Source of the DNA: Protula sp. h YS-2021 | Taxonomy: Eukaryota; Annelida; Polychaeta; Sabellida; Serpulidae | Assembly: GCA_949752745.1 (NCBI GenBank) | Contig: OX457026.1 | Span: 48,640,456 to 48,704,455, forward strand | Length of the DNA stretch: 64,000 nucleotides | Reading direction: 5' to 3' | In this document: positions 1 to 48,865 of the stretch, piece after piece | How positions within the stretch are numbered: position 1 is the stretch's first letter | How the letters are laid out: each line of letters opens with the position of its first letter | Notes under the pieces: generated by a model | Databases searched by the model: none | Told to the model about the DNA's origin: nothing | What the model saw: only the letters and a program-made list of their open reading frames with translations | Program-made: the position numbers and the translations under genes

Positions 1-1095
1 GGTACCTCGGTGACCTTGACCTCCTCCGTCATGGTCAAGGTCAAAAAGAGGTACCTCGGTGACCTTGACCTCCGTCATGGTCAAGGTGAAAAAGCGGAAG
101 TTGACCATTATCTCTAAAACGGTTAGAGATAGAGCGATTTTGAGCTTATTTTCGACCCTATCGGCTTAAGGACGTTATATAAGAGGTACCTCGGTGACCT
201 TGACCTCCTCCGTCATGGTCAAGGTCAAAAAGCGAAAGTTGACCATTATCTCGAAAACGGTTAGAGGTAGAGCGATTTTGAGCTTATTTTCGACACTTTG
301 GGCCTAAAAGACGTTATATAAGAGGTACCTCGGTAACCTTCACCTCCTCCGTCATGGTCAAGGTCAAAAAGCGGAAGTTGACCATTATCTTGAAAACGGT
401 TAGAGATAGAGCGATTTTGAGCTTATTTTCGACTCTTTGGGCCTAAAAGACGTTATATAAGAGGTACCTCGGTGACCTTGACCTCCTCCGTCATGGTCAT
501 CTTGAAAAAGCGGAAGTTGACCATTATCTGGAAAACGGTTATAGATAGAGCGATTTTGAGCTTATTTTCGACCCTATCGGCCTAAAGACGTTATAAAAGA
601 GGTACCTCGGTGACCTTGACCTCCTCCGTCATGGTCAAGGTGAAAAAGCGGAAGTTGACCATTATCTCGAAAACGGTTCTAGATAGAGCGATTTTGAGCT
701 TATTTTCGACCCTTTGGGCCTAAAAGACGTTATATACGAGGTACCTCGGTGACCTTGACTTCCGTCATGGTCAAGGTGAAAAACCGGAAGTTGACCATTA
801 TCTGGAAAACGGTTACAGATCGAGCGATTTTGAGCTTATTTACGACCCTTTGGGCCTATAGACGTTATAAAAGAGGTACCTCGGTGACCTTGACCTCCTC
901 CGTCATGGTCAAGGTGAAAAAGCGGAAGTTGACCATTATCTCGAAAACGATTAGAGATAGAGCGATTTTGAGCTTATTTTCGACCCTTTGGGCCTAAAAG
1001 ACGTTATATAAGAGGTACCTTTGTGACCTTGACCTCCTCCGTCATGGTCAAGGTGAAAAACCGGAAGTTGACCATTATCTTAAAAATGGTTAGAA
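1..1095. repeat. 139-bp tandem repeat array, about 8 units
   Basis: Units begin with GAGGTACCTCGG at 50, 183, 322, 461, 599, 738, 873 and 1012 (spacing 133-139 bp); the window opens inside the array. Each unit carries facing copies of TGACCTTGA and TCAAGGTCA separated by a CTCCTCCGTCATGG-like spacer, so each can form a hairpin with arms GACCTTGACC and GGTCAAGGTC. Units then run through a conserved AAAACGGTTAGAGATAGAGCG stretch to ACGTTATATA. The last unit decays after about 1095. The 82-codon open frame inside is a by-product of repetition. Confidence 0.95.
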
Positions 1096-2020
1096 AACTG
1101 AATTTGATTATTTGAGATTACATTATATTTACTTCGATATCCTTGTTCATGGTAATAATTCGGAAGCTGACAATTATTTGGAAAGACTGAAAAATGTGTC
1201 GGTCTAGTTATGGTTTGGTTTGCTTTTATACGCTTTTGCAATGGCAAAGGAATGTCCAAAAATGTCAAACATTAGGTGCTTCTTCAGACAAGGAAATCCC
1301 GCGCAGTTTCAAGTAGACTATTTATTAACAAATTCGCCTTTCCGTTTACCGTGCTTAGCATTTTTTTCATTATTGCATAAGTTCATATAGCTCCTGGGAA
1401 CTTAGTAGGTAAGGTTTATTAACATTTTTATCGCTTCTAAAACATATTGCTTGTTTGGATACACGAAATTGTCCCCCACTCTACCTCTGCCAGGTCCTGG
1501 TCGTAGCGGACCTGGGGCAAAAACAGTCCCAGTTCCTGTAATAGAAATAGCCACAGATGTCAACTTTCCAGGCTGTGAATCTTTGGGCGCACAAATAAAA
1601 CAACGAGGTTCAGACTGGCAGACTTTTCCTTTGAAAGCACGCTGAGGAGAGACCTGGCCCACTGTTTTCGACCTCAACAAACTCAAACTTGAGAGTAATG
1701 AGTGGTTATAAAGGGAAAAATGGTTAAGTGCTAAAAACGGAAATTATAGTAATTTATTCATATTTGAGATAAGGGTTCATTTTTATTTAAGAAACTGTTC
1801 TACATGCCTACTCAACATCCAAGAAAATCCACTCAGTGCCTAAAATGCCACAAAATGCCAGGCCTCGCGTCAATACCAGGAGCTTTTATAATCCCAATGT
1901 CTGCATTGCTACGGGAGTAGCGGCGCCTTTGCACATTGTGTAGTTAATCCATGGACATGAACATTATGAAAGCTCCGACACATTCAGATTTTCTTCTTAA
2001 CCATGGAGATAATTGCAAAC
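1096..2020. other. Unassigned sequence
   Basis: I recognise no gene, RNA or repeat family here. A 94-codon open frame lies on the - strand at 1402-1686, opposite a 64-codon + frame, in a locally GC-richer patch (about 1470-1650). Neither product matches a family I know and neither has convincing splice context. If the ribokinase first exon were in the window it would have to lie left of 5195, but I find no stretch encoding the expected beta-strand plus GSxxxD motif. Confidence 0.3.
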
Positions 2021-2215
2021 TAGAGCAGTGTGCATAGCCCACATATTCCCCACAGGCAGCCATCAGTTAAAACACGGCCATCAATAGCCAATCAAGAGCT
2101 GAAATTTTCAAAGTCCAGTTGGTGCATTTTCCTTGGACGAACCTGGCCCATTTACAATACCGATCTGTGTTTGTTCCCATAGAAGCTACATACCACGTTT
2201 TTGTGGTATTTTGGG
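2021..2215 (-). repeat. Dispersed repeat, inverted copy of 9776-9956
   Basis: The block from AGAGCAGTGTGCATAGCCC to the CTACATACCA stretch is the reverse complement, with scattered changes, of 9776-9956 (TGGCTTCTATGGGAGCAAAC through GGGCTATGCACACTGCTCT). It belongs to a dispersed non-coding family. The following 290 bases hold nothing I recognise. Confidence 0.75.
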
Positions 2216-2504
2216 AGACCTGTTTTAGGCGCTTCGCCAACGAATAAATATTAAAGGACCTATGCCTTATTTAAATAACCAGTTTCTAATTTCTCATTTT
2301 GAGCATGATAAATGCTGTAAACTGGTGTTTTGTTTCGTAGCTAAAAGACTGGTGTTTTGTCACGTAGCTAAAAGACATTATTGATTATATGGTAAATATT
2401 TAGCTTGTTACAAGTATTATACCACCTCGTCAAAATTTTAACAATTTTTGCAATATGAAATACGAAATACTGTCATGGTTAATTCTATGCATTCCACCTG
2501 GTGA

Positions 2505-4440
2505 GTAGTATGTCAACTATGCGCTTCCGTAGAGTATGAATGTGCTGTACATTCTGTGGTGATAACCCCTAGGATGATGTGCAGGGACACCATGCTGAGT
2601 ATGAATGTGCTGTACATTCCATGATTAATTACTCCTAGGATGATGTGCAGGGACACCATGCTGAGTATGAATGTGCTGTACATTCTATGATGATAACCCC
2701 TAGGATGATGTGCAGGGACACCATGCTGAGTATGAATGTGCTGTACATTCTGTGATGATAACCCCTAGGATGATGTGCAGGAACACCATGCTGAGTATGA
2801 ATGTGCTGTACATTCTGTGATGATAACCCCTAGGATGATGTGCAGGGACACCATGCTGAGTATGAATGTGCTGTACATTCTATGATGATAACCCCTAGGA
2901 TGATGTGCAGGGACACCATGCTGAGTATGAATGTGCTGTACATTCTATGATGATAACCCCTAGGATGATGTGCAGGGACACCATGCTGAGTATGAATGTG
3001 CTGTACATTCTGTGATGATAACCCCTAGGATGATGTGCAGGAACACCATGCTGAGTATGAATGTGCTGTACATTCTGTGATGATAACCCCTAGGATGATG
3101 TGCAGGGACACCATGCTGAGTATGAATGTGCTGTACATTCTATGATGATAACCCCTAGGATGATGTGCAGGTACACCATGCTGTGTATGAATGTGCTGTA
3201 CATTCTGTGATGATAACCCCTAGGATGATGTGCAGGGACACCATGCTGAGTATGAATGTGCTGTACATTCTGTGATGATAACCCCTAGGATGATGTGCAG
3301 GGACACCATGCTGAGTATGAATGTGCTGTACATTCTATGATGATAACCCCTAGGATGATGTGCAGGGACACCATGCTGAGTATAAATGTGCTGTACATTC
3401 TGTGGTGATAACCCCTAGGATGATGTGCAGGGACACCATGCTGAGTATGAATGTGCTGTACATTCTGTGTTGATAACCCCTAGGATGATGTGCAGGGACA
3501 CCATGCTGAGTATGAATGTGCTGTACATTCTATGATGATAACCCCTAGGATGATGTGCAGGTACACCATGCTGTGTATGAATGTGCTGTACATTCTGTGA
3601 TGATAACCCCTAGGATGATGTGCAGGGACACCATGCTGAGTATGAATGTGCTGTACATTCCATGATTAATTACTCCTAGGATGATGTGCAGGGACACCAT
3701 GCTGAGTATGAATGTGCTGTACATTCTGTGATGATAACCCCTAGGATGATGTGCAGGGACACCATGCTGAGTATGAATGTGCTGTACATTCTATGATGAT
3801 AACCCCTAGGATGATGTGCAGGGACACCATGCTGAGTATGAATGTGCTGTACATTCTGTGATGATAACCCCTAGGATGATGTGCAGGGACACCATGCTGA
3901 GTATGAATGTATTGTACATTCTATGATGATAACCCCTAGGATGATGTGCAGGTACACCATGCTGTGTATGAATGTGCTGTACATTCTGTGATGATAACCC
4001 CTACGATGATGTGCAGGGACACCATGCTGAGTATGAATGTGCTGTACATTCTATGATGATAACCCCTAGGATGATGTGCAGGGACACCATGCTGAGTATG
4101 AATGTGTTGTACATTCTATGATGGTAACCCCTAGGATGATGTACAGGGACACCATGCTGAGTAAGAATGTGCTGTGCATTCTGTGGTGATAACCCCTAGG
4201 ATGATGTGCAGGGACACTATGCTGAATATGAATGTGCGGTACATGGTACATTGTGTTATGATCAGCCATAGGTTGAGGTACATTAGGAAAATGCTGAAAG
4301 TGAATGTGCTGTACTGCGTGTGATGGTGATCCACGCTTCGGTATTCGGGGAAACCGTGCCTAGTGTGAGTGTTCGGTATATTGTCTGATAATACCCGTGA
4401 CGATGTAGAGGATGCTGAGGGTGAATATACAGTACATCGT
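2505..4440. repeat. 65-bp tandem repeat array, first half
   Basis: About 27 copies of a 65-bp unit (for example TAGGATGATG at 2701, 2766, 2831) containing GGGACACCATGCTGAG, TATGAATGTGCTGTACATTC and GATGATAACCCC. Units are highly similar, with recurrent variants (GGAACACC, GGTACACC, CATGATTAATTACTCC) suggesting block amplification. Copies from about 4210 to 4440 are diverged and lead into the second half. Overlapping - strand frames here come from the repeat, not from genes. Confidence 0.95.
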
Positions 4441-42648
<38,208 letters not shown>

Positions 42649-42756
42649 ATCCATTGTGTTTTGTCTCAGGACTGCAGAATTGGCACATTAAAGGCTGAGA
42701 AAGGAGTTAGCGAGTAGTGATATGGAAGCGCTCATAAACTCCTTCCGATTTCTAGC

Positions 42757-43370
42757 CAGTCGACTGTGTCTTGTCTTATCACATCAGTGGGAAGCATCCG
42801 TCGTGTGTCCATACGTGTATAAGCTTTTACCTGACATACTTCTCCACCTTGAGCTTTGATCGGATTACTTCAGAATTTTGTATTGATGTTTCCAGGTAGT
42901 CTCTTTGTATAAACTATTTGAAAAAAATCCACTAAACTTTGACTAAATGGGGGTATTTATAAGTTTTGGTAAACAGTTCTCAAAATGCTTCTTCAGCCAC
43001 AGTTTTGTTGAGATTGCTTTAAAAATTTTTATCAATATTGCCCAGGTAATCCTCTCCTGAAAACACATCTTTTTCCTCTTTTTGGCGGCCAAATGTTGCA
43101 TTTTTAATTTTTAGAGGCTTCTCTCACAATTGTTGGTTTTTTGTGAGTATTCACTATGCTGTCTTCACTTGAAAAAAAAAAGATTCTGCCAAATTGGCCG
43201 ACGGCAGAATTTGAAATTTGTGTGAGCTATTTTCCCAAATGTGGTTCCCCCTGCAGTTTTGTCTTTTCCGGTGATATTTTTCTAAAGAATGTTTTTTTTT
43301 GCGTAGTAGCCACAGGAATTTTGGATTTGGATGGTCCGCCAGAGACGGCAAATGCGGGTCTTTGAAAAGT
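42757..43370 (+). repeat. Palindrome-headed degenerate tandem repeat
   Basis: The head is TAGCCAGTCGACTGTGTC with TCTTATCACATCAGTGGGA, a diverged version of 5513-5560. It is followed by degenerate units with GACTAAATGGGGGTATTTAT and CAAAATGCTTCTTC words. Confidence 0.7.
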
Positions 43371-44255
43371 TTTTTCATTAACCTGATATGAAGTGTTTCT
43401 ACCATTTTTTGGAAATCCTACAAGCCTTTTGATGCTTGATTAACTAGATCTCGGCTGGTCACGATATCCGTGAACATTTTGGTTGGTAAGTAACACAGAG
43501 CTGAGCAGAAAAATATGAACTAGACCTTGTATTACATTGTACATCAAGCAAATCAGATTTGTTGTTGAAGGTGAAATGAGACAACATCAACAAAGTGAGT
43601 CTTTTATAGGAATAGACTGATGAGGCCCATTCTAATTAAAATATATTAGAGTCATAGATGTTGAATTGTGCTAAATCTCCCGGTTCTGGAATAGACTAGC
43701 GATCAAATCAATGCCTTGTTTTGCAAATAATTAACATCCGCAAAAAACGGGTTAATTCTTATTTGCCTTATGTGTTCTTGTTTAACTGATAGAGCGTCAG
43801 TATGTGTTTCTTTACAAATGTGTTATTTACTCATCTGACCGGTGTCAATAAAAAAACATTGAAAGCTGTGTAAAAAACGACAATTTATACATTGAAACTG
43901 ATGAGAAACAGCAGCACCTCAAGAAAAAAAACAGCCCCGCTGAGCCGCCTGACCTGAACGCACGTGTGTCGCCAAAGACGAGCTTCGTTTACAAGCTGTA
44001 AATTCAGTATGTGGACCTTAGATAACAGTAAAGGTGTTGTATGCCGGGTTTTGCAGCTACATTTATAGTTCTGCTTCATCCAGAAGCAATCAATGTACAT
44101 TAGTGGTTCAGAATCGTATCTCGTGTTTGCCTCCGTTATAATAATCCTGAGCTTAAAGTGAGAAATAATTTCGATAACTGTTTGCTCGTCATGAATCATC
44201 TGAACAAGGTATATAAAAACTCACGATTGTCGTTATTGTTATTGCTTTTCTTAGT
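43371..44255. other. Unassigned sequence
   Basis: No gene or repeat family is recognised. The 104-codon - frame at 43885-44199 has no domain I know. Confidence 0.45.
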
Positions 44256-45495
44256 CACAGCTTCTTACAGAAGCAGGGGCTATAGCAATCGTTGAAAGTA
44301 TGTGCGTATGTATGCTTTTAAGTAGATCGTAATCGCATCAGCCCCGTGGTGTTTAGCCTAAATGTCTTGAAATTTTGCTTGATGCTAGCGGACATGAGTA
44401 CCAGGTTATTACCTTTTTCGGCAATTCGCCAAAGATTTGCAAAAATATTCACCAAAAAAATTTCTTAGAAACGTATCTCTTCCAAGAGTTTTGGTAGAGA
44501 CGTTCTAAAATTTTGGTGGAAGGTAGGGTGCATAAGTGTCCAACTGGCTATTACTTTTATGGCGACAAAAATTGGCGAAAACCCAAAATTCTTTTTCGTA
44601 AAATCTGAACTCTCTCCAGGAAAATAGTTTTACTGTCTTGAAATTTTAAATGAAGGTAGCAAGCGTTACTACCCACCTGGCTATTACTGTTTTTTTGGTG
44701 ATTGGCCAAATATTTTGACGAAAAACCAAAATATTTTCAGTAATTTCTTAAGTCACACCACAGAAACGACCTGTCTTGAAATTTTGGTTAAAGATAGTGC
44801 TCATTACTTTACCTGGCTACTGCTGTTTTTGCGTAATTCGGAAAAAAATGTCGGAAATATTAGCGAAAAACCAATCATTAGTAAAATCGTTAGTAACGCT
44901 AGGGAAAAAATGTTACCTTCTTAAAATTTTGAACTTAAGAAACGGAAATTAGTACCTCACTGGCTGTAACTTTTTCGGAGATTCGCCAAAAACATTATTG
45001 AAAACGCTGGCTCTAGGTATTTGGCCTTAATCTTTTGAAATTCTGATTAAAGGTAGGAGGCTTTGGTACCCACCTGGCGATTATGTTTTTTCGTGATTCG
45101 CCTAAAATTGGTGGCAGTATTAGCCAAAAACAATTTTCACAAAAACCTGTCTGATCCTTGGCTTTGCATGAAAACGTCCTAAAATTTTGGTTGAAGGTGG
45201 TAGTATATATGTCCAACTGGCTATTACCTTTCTGTTTGGCGATTCGAAAAAATTGGCCGAAACACGTGGCTATTACTTTATTTGCGATTCGCCAAAAATT
45301 GGCGGATATATTGGCGATAAACCATTTTTGCATTAAAACCTTGACTGGCGCCAGGTACATAGCCTCACTATCTTGAAATGCATTGAAAATTTTTTGGTTG
45401 CCTGTTTTCAAAATGCTTTTTCTCCCACAATTTTTATCAGATAATCTTTAAAGTTTGAACGAATGTTCTGTAGGTAGGCCTGTCTTAAAAACTTA
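44256..45495 (+). repeat. Palindrome-headed tandem repeat, about 8 units
   Basis: A head hairpin GCTTCTTACAGAAGC is followed by GGGGCTATAGCAATCG (44260-44292). Units of about 135 bp then follow with GATTCGCCAAAAATTGG, CTTGAAATTTTGG.T.AAGG and CTGGCTATTACT. The last 75 bases switch to the CCCACAATTTTTATCAG...GTAGGCCT body and are cut by the Polinton insertion at 45496. Confidence 0.78.
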
Positions 45496-45501
45496 CTTCT
45501 T
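45496..45501. repeat. Target site duplication, left copy (CTTCTT)
   Basis: CTTCTT directly precedes the terminal AGTAGTAGG and is repeated at 51045-51050. Removing the element joins ...AACTTACTTCTT to TTTGGCGACCCGCC, which restores an uninterrupted unit of the surrounding repeat. Confidence 0.92.
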
Positions 45502-46087
45502 AGTAGTAGGAAAACGACAGTTTTACCACACCCTGTGACGTCATAGGTCACGTGACACCCCCCTCCCCTCCCTAGGCGCCTGGCATAGACCCTATGGTGA
45601 AAAAGTGATGACCTCCCCCCCCCCCCCCCCCACCTAGGGGTCGACTGTCACGGGTAAGAAAATTTTGTTATTTCAGCCTAGTTATCCGTTTCAGACGATT
45701 CTGAGCAACTTTAGTTTTTATGACCGCCCCCCCCCCCCCCCTACGGGTCGACTGTCACCGGTAAGAAAATTTTGTGATTTCAGCATAGTTACCCGTTTCA
45801 GACGATTCTGAACAACTTTGGTTTTTATGACCCCCCCCCCCACCCCCCAGTCCCAGTGGTCGACTGTCACCGGTAAGAAAATTTTGTGATTTCAGCATAG
45901 TTATCCGTTTCAGACGATTCTAAAGAACTTTGGTTTTTATAGGTATATTTCGGTGATTGGTGATGTAGGAAGACCGCGCTCATTCGAACATGTCTTCGAA
46001 TGGCAAGCCCATTCAAACACATGTTCGAAAGAGCAGTCCATTCAAAACACGTGTTCAAATTATTTTTTGGATCATATGACGTCATGG
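45502..46087 (+). repeat. Left terminal inverted repeat of compact element
   Basis: It runs AGTAGTAGGAAAACGACAG, TGTGACGTCATA at bases 33-44, then GTCACGTGAC, a C-rich tract, CATAGACCCTATGG and three units of about 105 bp. Each unit has a C10-C17 tract, GGTCGACTGTCAC, GGTAAGAAAATTTTG, TTTCAGC and CCGTTTCAGACGATTCT. The inner part has hairpins of the type CATTCGAACATG...CTTCGAATG (45980-46010) and TGACGTCA at 46079-46086. Confidence 0.9.
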
Positions 46088-46726
46088 CATTGTTCAACAA
46101 TTTTTTTTAAACAAGTTGTTCAACAATTGTTCAACAAATTGCTTAACATGTTTATAAACATGTTCAACATGTTCTTAAACATGTTTAACATGTTCTTAAA
46201 CATGTTCAACATGTTCTTGAACATGTTCAACATGTTGCTGAACATGTTCTTAAGCATGTTCAACACGTTCTTGAACATGTTCAGCATGTTACTGAACATG
46301 TTCTTAAACATTTCAAACATGTTCAACATGTTCAACTTGTTGCTGAACATGTTCAACATGTTGCTCAACATGTTCTTGAACATGTTCAACATGTTGCTGA
46401 ACATGTTCTTGAACATGTTCAGCATGTTCAACATGTTGCTGATCATGTTCAACATGTTGCTGATCATGTTCAACATGTTGCTTAACATGTTCAATATGTT
46501 GCTGAACATGTTCAACATGTTCTTGAACATGTTCAACATGTTCTACATGTTTATAAACATGTTCAACATGTTCTTGAACATGTTCAACATGTTCAACATG
46601 TTACTGAACATGATCAACATTTTGTTGAACATGTTCAACATGTTCTTGAACATGTTAAACATATTAAACATGTTCAACATGTTCTTGAACATGTTGCTGA
46701 ACATGTTCAACATGTTGTATATAAAA
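46088..46726 (+). promoter_or_regulatory. AACATGTT palindrome array followed by TATATAAAA
   Basis: About 42 copies of AACATGTT, mostly as GAACATGTTC or CAACATGTTC/G, fill 46110-46719 with a 9+12-bp rhythm. The last copy is followed directly by TATATAAAA (46718-46726), about 146 bp before the ATG at 46872. GAACATGTTC fits the p53-family half-site consensus RRRCWWGYYY. The same arrangement, inverted, precedes the PC4-like gene, which is why I read it as a duplicated promoter/enhancer. The 282-codon + frame and 139-codon - frame through it are palindrome artefacts. Confidence 0.6.
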
Positions 46727-46871
46727 CTATGTTTTAAGACTTTTTTCATCATTTCAAAAGTGTATGTTGAACCGAAAGGTATAAATGCCACATTTGTGTG
46801 AAATCTTACAATTGGCCACAAAGTCTTAAAAGGCAGTTAAAGGATGCTCACACTTCAGTAGCGGATGAAGA

Positions 46872-47600
46872 ATGGAAAATCCTGTAAAACCACCTTTCAC
46901 GGACACTTTAGATGAGTCTTCTATGGAAAGTCAAAGCGTCGACGTGACTGACATTAATGCACATGCTTGTACAGAATGTGGTGCATTATACAATAGCGAA
47001 GAAGCTATGTTCAAACATATGGGGCAGTGTGGTGAGGGTGCTGATGACAGCAGTTCAGACAGCAGTTCTGACAGACTCTGTTTGGTATGATATGGTCCAA
47101 GAGTAAGATAACTATGATGACAAATTTCAAGAAAAGGTTTCAGAATATGAAGAACAAGGGCTTGAAGATGCGCGTCAAATAGCAATGATGACCTTCGACC
47201 CATTTATAAGCATGGGCTAAAACAACTGTTTATGAGACTATTCAAATATACCCAACGCCTAGAACAAAGCGAACATTATCAAACCATTTTAGAGGACCTT
47301 AATTACTTTGTTGATGAAAAACATTACAAGTATTCAAAGGCACTAAAGTCGGCTATAAAGAAAAACAATGCATTCTTTGAAGGGCTACTAGATAAGGAAG
47401 AGGAGGAGGATGACAGCAGTGATGAAGACGGTGATATCGACAGTGAACAGAATGAAACAGATGAAGAAAAATTTACTTATTTGACTTATTTGACTAAACT
47501 TTATAATAAAGACTTCATAAATCTTGTAATATTTTATTCACTTAAGCGTTGTGTATTAATATATGTCTTGCTTTGCAACAATGAAGTTGCGAGGGGCTAA
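46872..47600 (+). pseudogene. Polinton zinc-finger/acidic protein, broken
   Basis: It starts at ATG 46872. The first frame (to 47090) has a C2H2-like finger CTECGALYNSEEAMFKHMGQC at residues about 33-53, with the second histidine replaced by Cys, followed by an acidic Ser/Asp run. After a stop the coding signal shifts frame (47070-47220, with an internal TAA) and continues at 47232-47600 with an alpha-helical segment and a second acidic run (EEEEDDSSDEDGDIDSE). Finger, acidic run and helical C-terminus are what I recall for a common accessory protein of Maverick elements in invertebrates, function unknown. At least two frame breaks and one stop, so probably dead. A polyA signal AATAAA follows at about 47679. 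Confidence 0.6.
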
Positions 47601-47873
47601 GGTCCCTGGCGCGGTGTGAATTCACCCGTAAACCAAATATGATATATTATAATGAAGTACTATGTATTGTATGAGAAAAATAAAAAGTTGAAAAGCATCA
47701 TATGTGTTTTTATTGAATATTACAAATATGCACAATTATGATCAAAACAATATTTCAAATACATATTATGTTAATACATGTGCCCACTCACAAGAACTTG
47801 ATATAAGTTTACAAATATTATAAAAACTGACTTCACATCAACATAGATTGATAATGTTAATTCATTTCATAGT
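47601..47873. terminator. Convergent polyadenylation region
   Basis: AATAAA lies on + at about 47679, and on - (TTTATT) at about 47709. The two convergent genes of the compact element thus appear to end within about 40 bp of each other. The rest is AT-rich with no other feature. Confidence 0.5.
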
Positions 47874-48122
47874 CTACATATCAAGCATAAAGACAATTTC
47901 ATTTGAACTACATATCAAATGTACATGTCCATTTGGGTCAAAGCTAAGTTTCAAGTTCTTGTCAAGCCTCAAAAACTTTGCTCCAATCTTCTGCACTGAG
48001 GGTGATGAAACCATAGCATCCACTAAGCTCGTCCTACTGTTAAAATTGTATATAGCGTTCACCGTCTCGTTCAATGACTTTCTACTCAACCATCTTCTGA
48101 CAGTCACTGCATTTATACACAT
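47874..48122 (-). CDS. Small unknown ORF overlapping the end of the PC4-like gene
   Basis: Eighty-two codons starting at ATG 48120-48122, overlapping the last 13 codons of the PC4-like gene in another frame. The product has balanced composition (VRRWLSRKSLNETVNAIYNF) and reads more like protein than its + strand counterpart. It could be a separate small gene or a frameshifted C-terminal extension of the PC4-like protein. I do not recognise it. Confidence 0.35.
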   Translation of the reverse strand: MCINAVTVRRWLSRKSLNETVNAIYNFNSRTSLVDAMVSSPSVQKIGAKFLRLDKNLKLSFDPNGHVHLICSSNEIVFMLDM

Positions 48123-48636
48123 CCATTTCCTGAAGCATAAGATCTACTGACGTCATTTGCTTCTTCAGCATTTGCCAATCTTTCAATGACAACAAAATTC
48201 CCCTTTTGGTAGGATATAACCTCCCAGATGTGTGATCCGTAATATATTTACGAATGTTAACCATCACTTTCTGTTGATATTTCGCCAATTTAATATATAT
48301 TTCTCTATTAATGGGTATCATAACCGGTAAATCATCTACACTCATCTTTTTCGTGGACTTTGTAGTGGCAGCTTTACTCTCCGGTTCTCGCTTCATTTTA
48401 GGCTCTGTCTTAATTTTTCGCTTTTTACACGGCGATGTCGTAGCTGGTAACTCATGTCTTTTTATCTTTCTAAGATGCGGTCGCTTTTGACGCTGCTGCA
48501 TTGGTAGTGACTTCACCTCAGACTTTACCATGGGCATTGCCTTAGACTTTGCTGTAGGTATTGTCTCAGGCTTTGCTATAAAATCTTCTGGAGGCATTAT
48601 CTTAGACTTTTCTGCAGGCATTGTCATAGATGACAT
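48082..48636 (-). CDS. PC4-like ssDNA-binding/transcription cofactor protein
   Basis: 184 residues from ATG 48634-48636, uninterrupted. Residues 1-110 are a low-complexity basic tail with KSKxMP-type repeats and nuclear-localisation-like clusters (SPCKKRKIKTEPKMKRE). Residues about 115-170 match the PC4/p15 C-terminal fold: a strand ending in VNIRKYI, a turn, PTKRGILLSLKDWQMLKK, then an amphipathic helix. PC4 dimers bind single-stranded or melted DNA and assist RNA polymerase II. The C-terminus adds CSDC, a possible half metal site. The gene faces the zinc-finger gene and has its own AACATGTT array plus TATA box about 230 bp upstream. A relative lies in the larger element (58629-58985). The role in the element is inferred: replication or transcription of its DNA. 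Confidence 0.75.
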   Translation of the reverse strand: MSSMTMPAEKSKIMPPEDFIAKPETIPTAKSKAMPMVKSEVKSLPMQQRQKRPHLRKIKRHELPATTSPCKKRKIKTEPKMKREPESKAATTKSTKKMSVDDLPVMIPINREIYIKLAKYQQKVMVNIRKYITDHTSGRLYPTKRGILLSLKDWQMLKKQMTSVDLMLQEMDVYKCSDCQKMVE

Positions 48637-48865
48637 GTTTACTCTTCAGTATCTTAATACAGAATGTGTGTTACGTCTGAGGGCGGGTGCCTTTTATGCT
48701 CTATAGGAAGTTGTCACACTCGACATTGGACACACTATGCCGTAATATGTTTAGAAATAACTACATGTGACTTTGTAGCCAATTGTAAGATTTCAAACAA
48801 ATGTTGCATTTATACCTTTCGGTTCAACATACACTTTTCAAATGATCAAAAGTCTTAAAACATAG
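48637..48865 (-). other. Leader of PC4-like gene, inverted copy of 46727-46815
   Basis: Bases 48780-48865 repeat, inverted, the stretch between the left array and the zinc-finger gene (GTATGTTGAACCGAAAGGTA, ATAAATGC.ACATTTGT, ATCTTACAATTGGC). Both genes therefore share the same 5' leader as well as the same array. Confidence 0.8.

Noticed and set aside
2505..4440. CRISPR-like array of regular repeats
   Set aside because: Repeats are contiguous with no unique spacers, no cas genes, and the DNA is eukaryotic.
46110..46719. Array as heat-shock elements
   Set aside because: The main palindrome has a 4-base gap between GAA and TTC, not the 2-base gap of heat-shock elements; only junctions fit.
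45953..46801. 282-codon + frame of NMF/LNMF repeats, and a 139-codon - frame across it
   Set aside because: Produced by the self-complementary AACATGTT array, whose 21-bp rhythm is seven codons; open on both strands and preceding a TATA box.
47848..48150. 100-codon + frame antisense to the PC4-like gene end
   Set aside because: Composition and absence of motifs suggest a shadow of the - strand genes.
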